A DNA stretch of 64,000 nt from Dimorphilus gyrociliatus (taxonomy: Eukaryota; Annelida; Polychaeta; Dinophilidae): positions 2,413,891 to 2,477,890 of the forward strand of contig CAJFCJ010000002.1 in assembly GCA_904063045.1 (NCBI GenBank). The letters run 5' to 3'. The position numbers were made by a program, and so were the translations under genes. Position 1 is the first letter of the stretch; every line of letters begins with the position of its first letter. Below, in pieces: positions 60,101 to 64,000 of this stretch. The notes beneath the pieces are model-generated. The model had not been told where the DNA came from. It ran no database searches and worked only from the letters and a program-made list of their open reading frames with translations.

Positions 60101-61121
60101 AATCTAGGTTCTTATCTGGTAAGAAATCTATCGTAGAAGGATTTCCTTACTCGTTATTTATACGACTGTAAGTATAACAAAACTGTATAATCCTTAATGA
60201 ATTTTTAAGCGTCTTTGGTTTGTCGTCAAACTTCTTATTTAATATGTAAAGAATATTAATAAAAAAACTTAATTTTTAACGATTCTATAATTTAATTCTT
60301 AAACAATTATCTATCCAGTTAGAGTATCTTTCTCCTAAGTATAGAATTTAAAGTGAAAGCTTCACTAAAGAGATTAGGAAAACTACAAACTCAACAGAAC
60401 AAACTAATTTAGATAGAGCAGAATGTAACCTCGGTCGATTAATTTTCAAGTAGAAAATGAGCTTTGATAATAGAAATACGTACACCCTATTGATTACGAT
60501 CTTCTCTAATTACTCTATCATCAATATTTGTATAGGTTCAAAGCGTAGTCCATTTTGCGAGGAAGTGGATAGATTACTCCTTAACATATGATCTTGATTC
60601 TAAGGGTTGTAGTTAACTACAAAGAGTAAAAAGTGGGTAGCGAGAGAACATAACTCTATAAGTATACTATCTATTTATAACCGACCAACCGAGAATGGTT
60701 TAATTAATGGGAAAAGGATGTATAGATAAATCTTTACTTATATAATAGAAAGAAAGCGAGAGATAGCATAGACAAAACAGAGTAATAGATTGTTATACAA
60801 TAACAAGAAAATTATTGAAAAATAGGGGTTAAACGTAAAGAGAACTCTGCTTCTTAGGTCTGAAATTAACTGGAAAAGTTGGGCTAGAGAATTACAGTTA
60901 AAAGATGGGAAGCAGACAGCAGTAATATTTTATAAAAAAAGAGAAGAAAAAGTATAAACATGCTAAAATTTATGGTATCTGTAATAAATTTTCCACGAAA
61001 TTATTAAGACTTTTATCTAACCAAATAGACATTTAAAGAATTTCTAGAACATTTTTTTCTTGTTATTTATTTCTTTTGCCTTCCACCCCTCTTCTCCTTT
61101 CCCTTCTCTCTTTTCTCTCAC

Positions 61122-61146
61122 CCTCTCTCTCTCTCTATCTCTCTCT
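61122..61146. repeat. (CT)n tract
   Basis: A CT-rich pyrimidine tract with one A interruption. Confidence 0.85.
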
Positions 61147-62042
61147 TGAAAACAAAAAAAAAGATGGCTTCAGATTTTCTAAAGCTTCTATCTCATTTTC
61201 ATTTTCCCTCCCATATTCTATTGATTCATTGATTTACTTAGGAGCGTCTAGCCGATATAATAATAGACTATACTCGATGTTAGAAGCTATTACACATATA
61301 GTATATTATTGAATGTGTAAAGAAAATATATAAATAGACTAGTTTAGCTTACATCCAGGTGGAAAGGATTTTCAATGTTTGGAATTTAGAAAATAAAGAG
61401 GAGAAGGAGGAAGACACATAATGAATAGAAGAATCAGTAAAAAGTAATTATTAATCTCGAGATTAATTACTAAATTGCTATCAGAAGTGTCTTAAGGGAA
61501 ATAGTACGTCGTTGGTTGCTAAACGCTTAACTCGTCATAACGTCTCTGAACTGTATCAGCAATCCCACGAGGTCAACGATCAGCATTTAAACGTTTCTTG
61601 TAAGAATTATATTTATTTAAAAAATAACCCGATTAAATATTAATATTTCACTATTATCATTTATTCCAGTCTTACAATGAAAAAAATCATTAATTAGCGG
61701 TTTTAACTAGGATCAAATATTGGCTTTGATTTTAATACAAAAAACAGAAAAATTTACAAATCAATCATTAGAGAAGCTTACTGCACCTTTTTAACCTTAT
61801 TTAGTGTCGTGTGAAATGCTTTCCGTGCATTAACCAGAAGATCAAATTCATGATAAAATCAATTAATGTTGCTATATCTTTCTACTCTGAACGGTTTGGG
61901 CTCGAGAATAGAATGTAATTTGGAATGAAATCGTTTTTTGGAAAGCCTCTTTTTTTTTCTACTTTAAAGATTTTTAATCTTTGTCAAGAAGTTTTTTCTT
62001 CTCTCTTTCTTTATCGCCCCCTCTCCTTCCATACCCCTTCTC

Positions 62043-62062
62043 GTCTCTCTCTCTCTCTCTCT
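62043..62062. repeat. (CT)n microsatellite
   Basis: About 20 bases of CT repeat. Confidence 0.9.
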
Positions 62063-64000
62063 ATCTCTGTTTCTGTCGATTTACAAATGCAGATTTGGTG
62101 AAAAAGTAAGAGTAAGAGGAAGAAAGAAGAGAGTACGGGAAAGAACGCTTTTTATTGTATAAATAGTTTATTTATACATTCATACAAACAACTGTCACGA
62201 TCTGGCTTGTCAATTTTCTAGTTATATATAGCAGTTCTATTCGTAACTGAATACAACAGCAAATTGATATCTGATAAAGAGAGATATCGGAGGAAAAATT
62301 CGATAAATTTATTGTCGTGTTATTGTTAGTTTCTGGCTTTACTAAACGCCCTGAAGGCTAATTAAACCCTCTTGTGAGTTCAGACACGAGAGTTTTCTCA
62401 CAGTTTTGCCTAGAGCTTCGCCCCTTTTTCATTCCTCAACTAGTTTAATCTACAACTCATGTCGATAGACATTCTAAAGTGCCAACAGTTTCATTTTACT
62501 CTTAGATAGGCAAATATAAAGAAAGACTAGGAGAATCAGTTGAGATGACGTCACGACAACTTAACGCTTTACATAACATTGGAAAGCTCTTCGTCTAAAC
62601 TGATTCAATAATTGTTATGGAGTGGCAAACAAATTAGGCAGTAAAAATATAATAACGAAGATTGGGTTAAAGATATGAAAGAATCTCCTTCTCCTTCTTC
62701 TCCTTAAAAAATTGAGTACTATAATTAGAATAAAGAATGAATTTTTCAATAGACTTGAACGTTTGAACGCATTCATCTATTAACTATAACTATTCTTCTC
62801 TTTCCTATCCACTCTATCACTCTTTATCACTTTCGAAGTATAAATATACTTATATTATATATTATGAAATCCTATAATCATTATTATTATTGATATTAGT
62901 AATATTTTGATTATTATTATTTTTACTAATCTCAATAACAACTCAGATTTAACGTTTATAAGTTCCACCAATAAGAATATTTACAAACTTAGACAGATTA
63001 TTTTTGCATAAATCTCCTACCAAAGCGACCTCTTCCGATAAATTTCAAATGAAAAACATCATTCCACCCTTCCCGAATAGGCTTGTTGCTACCGTTAGTT
63101 TTCTCTCTTTGATATATAGAGTATAACAAAATATACTCTTTAAATGGTAAGTTTTTCTCTTAAATTACAAGGTAAAATAAATAAAAATTAATTAATAGAA
63201 ACAATAAAAAAATAAACAACAATAAAAAACAACAATAAAAATCAACAACTAATTCGTTAAAGTTTGTTAATTAATACAATTCCTGTATAATATTTGTTTT
63301 TTTAAAGAAACAAAACTTTTGATATCTCAACTTAAAATCTCCTTCTTCCTTGCTTGTCTGATTCTATATTTTCTTTATAGTAAAAAAGATAACAATTTGT
63401 TATAATTATAGAGTATTTTTATAATCTATTAATTAAAATGGCCAAATGTTAAATCGTTAATTTGATTTTTTTTATCAATAAAAAACTTTGAAATGCAATG
63501 TTGAAAATTAATCAACAGCTGACTTAATTCTCTTATTCTGTAAATATAATATTGTTCTAAAAATAAATACATATAAAAGTATGTGATTCTAATTATGGAC
63601 GTATTCGCCTACATACTACATATACTTTGTATACAGTAGATGGACAAAGTACATGTCTAACTCTATTAACTAGTTTTTTTATAAAGGCTAATCCTTATTC
63701 TGATTTGTTATACTGATTTTCCAGATTTTTAATTTATTTTGGAAACGGTGGGAGGACTGTAAATATGTTTGAGATGTGTAGATAATTTTTACTTTAAGAA
63801 TCTCACAATTCGGTGTTTGTACAGCTTCCCATTTGTAAAAAGTTTGCCACCCGTACACACGAAAAGAAGGCTTGGATAGGTTTTGGCATACAAAACAATA
63901 TTTTTTGTATAAGAACGTTTTATCCAGTTGTTTTTGTGCTATATAACATTTGGCTTACAAAAATCTTTACTTTATTTCGTATAAAATCCTTATTTTCTAT

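Larger units (their letters stand above)
51394..64000. other. Gene-poor AT-rich region
   Basis: About 12.6 kb with no supported gene. It contains many TA, GA and CT microsatellites, poly-purine and poly-pyrimidine tracts, and short frames made of repeat sequence. It may be intergenic or a long intron of a gene whose other exons lie outside. A structured GC-containing inverted repeat near 51780 and a CRE-like TGACGTCA at 62546-62553 are the only distinct elements I noticed. Confidence 0.5.

Noticed and set aside
1-64000. CRISPR arrays, operons, bacterial insertion sequences or integrated viral genes
   Set aside because: No direct-repeat/spacer pattern, no prokaryotic gene organisation and no recognisable viral or complete transposon protein was seen; the DNA is clearly eukaryotic nuclear.

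Overview
This window is nuclear DNA from an animal. It is AT-rich, has many microsatellites, and carries spliced genes with GT-AG introns. Many introns are only about 50-70 bp long, next to a few of several kb. The gene content (multi-domain fucolectin/PAN proteins, a Ly6 protein, a giant LRR receptor, CABIT-SAM adaptors, SARAF, NDUFA11, ATP6V0B, and a cysteine-rich protein of the type called DUF7042-7045 in insects) points to a protostome invertebrate. A lophotrochozoan with compact introns, such as a small annelid, fits best; this is inference, not proof. I built exon models by hand from splice signals. Every model reported as a gene closes in frame from start to stop.

Layout. At 0.1-4.9 kb a small Ly6-type gene (+) converges on a 10-exon secreted lectin-like gene (-). 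From 4.9 to 7.6 kb the sequence is AT-rich spacer. A single-exon tetraspanin (-) lies at 7.65-8.44 kb. A three-exon gene for a 2579-residue LRR transmembrane protein (-) fills 9.7-17.9 kb. After a 2.7 kb spacer there is a dense cluster from 20.6 to 30.8 kb: a PY-motif single-pass membrane protein (-), SARAF (-), NDUFA11 (+, head-to-head with SARAF), ATP6V0B (-, tail-to-tail with NDUFA11), and two tandem CABIT-SAM adaptor genes (-). An intron-containing tRNA-Ser(GCU) sits at 31.6 kb. From 32.4 to 49.7 kb one 14-exon gene (-) encodes a predicted GPI-anchored cysteine-rich protein; its first intron is 8.1 kb. The last 14 kb holds almost no recognisable coding sequence apart from one orphan candidate exon.

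The genes do not form a pathway. There is a general surface/secretory theme: Ly6, lectin, tetraspanin, LRR receptor, PY-motif protein, SARAF and the GPI protein. Three core housekeeping genes are mixed in. The most interesting points are: (1) a lectin gene whose nine introns are all phase 1; (2) an LRR receptor that looks like two LRR receptors fused head to tail; (3) an array of four YxxL motifs at the N-terminus of one CABIT-SAM adaptor, resembling an ITAM; (4) an 18-nt tRNA intron; and (5) a cluster of ten CACGTG palindromes between 39.9 and 53.4 kb, in and around the GPI-protein gene.
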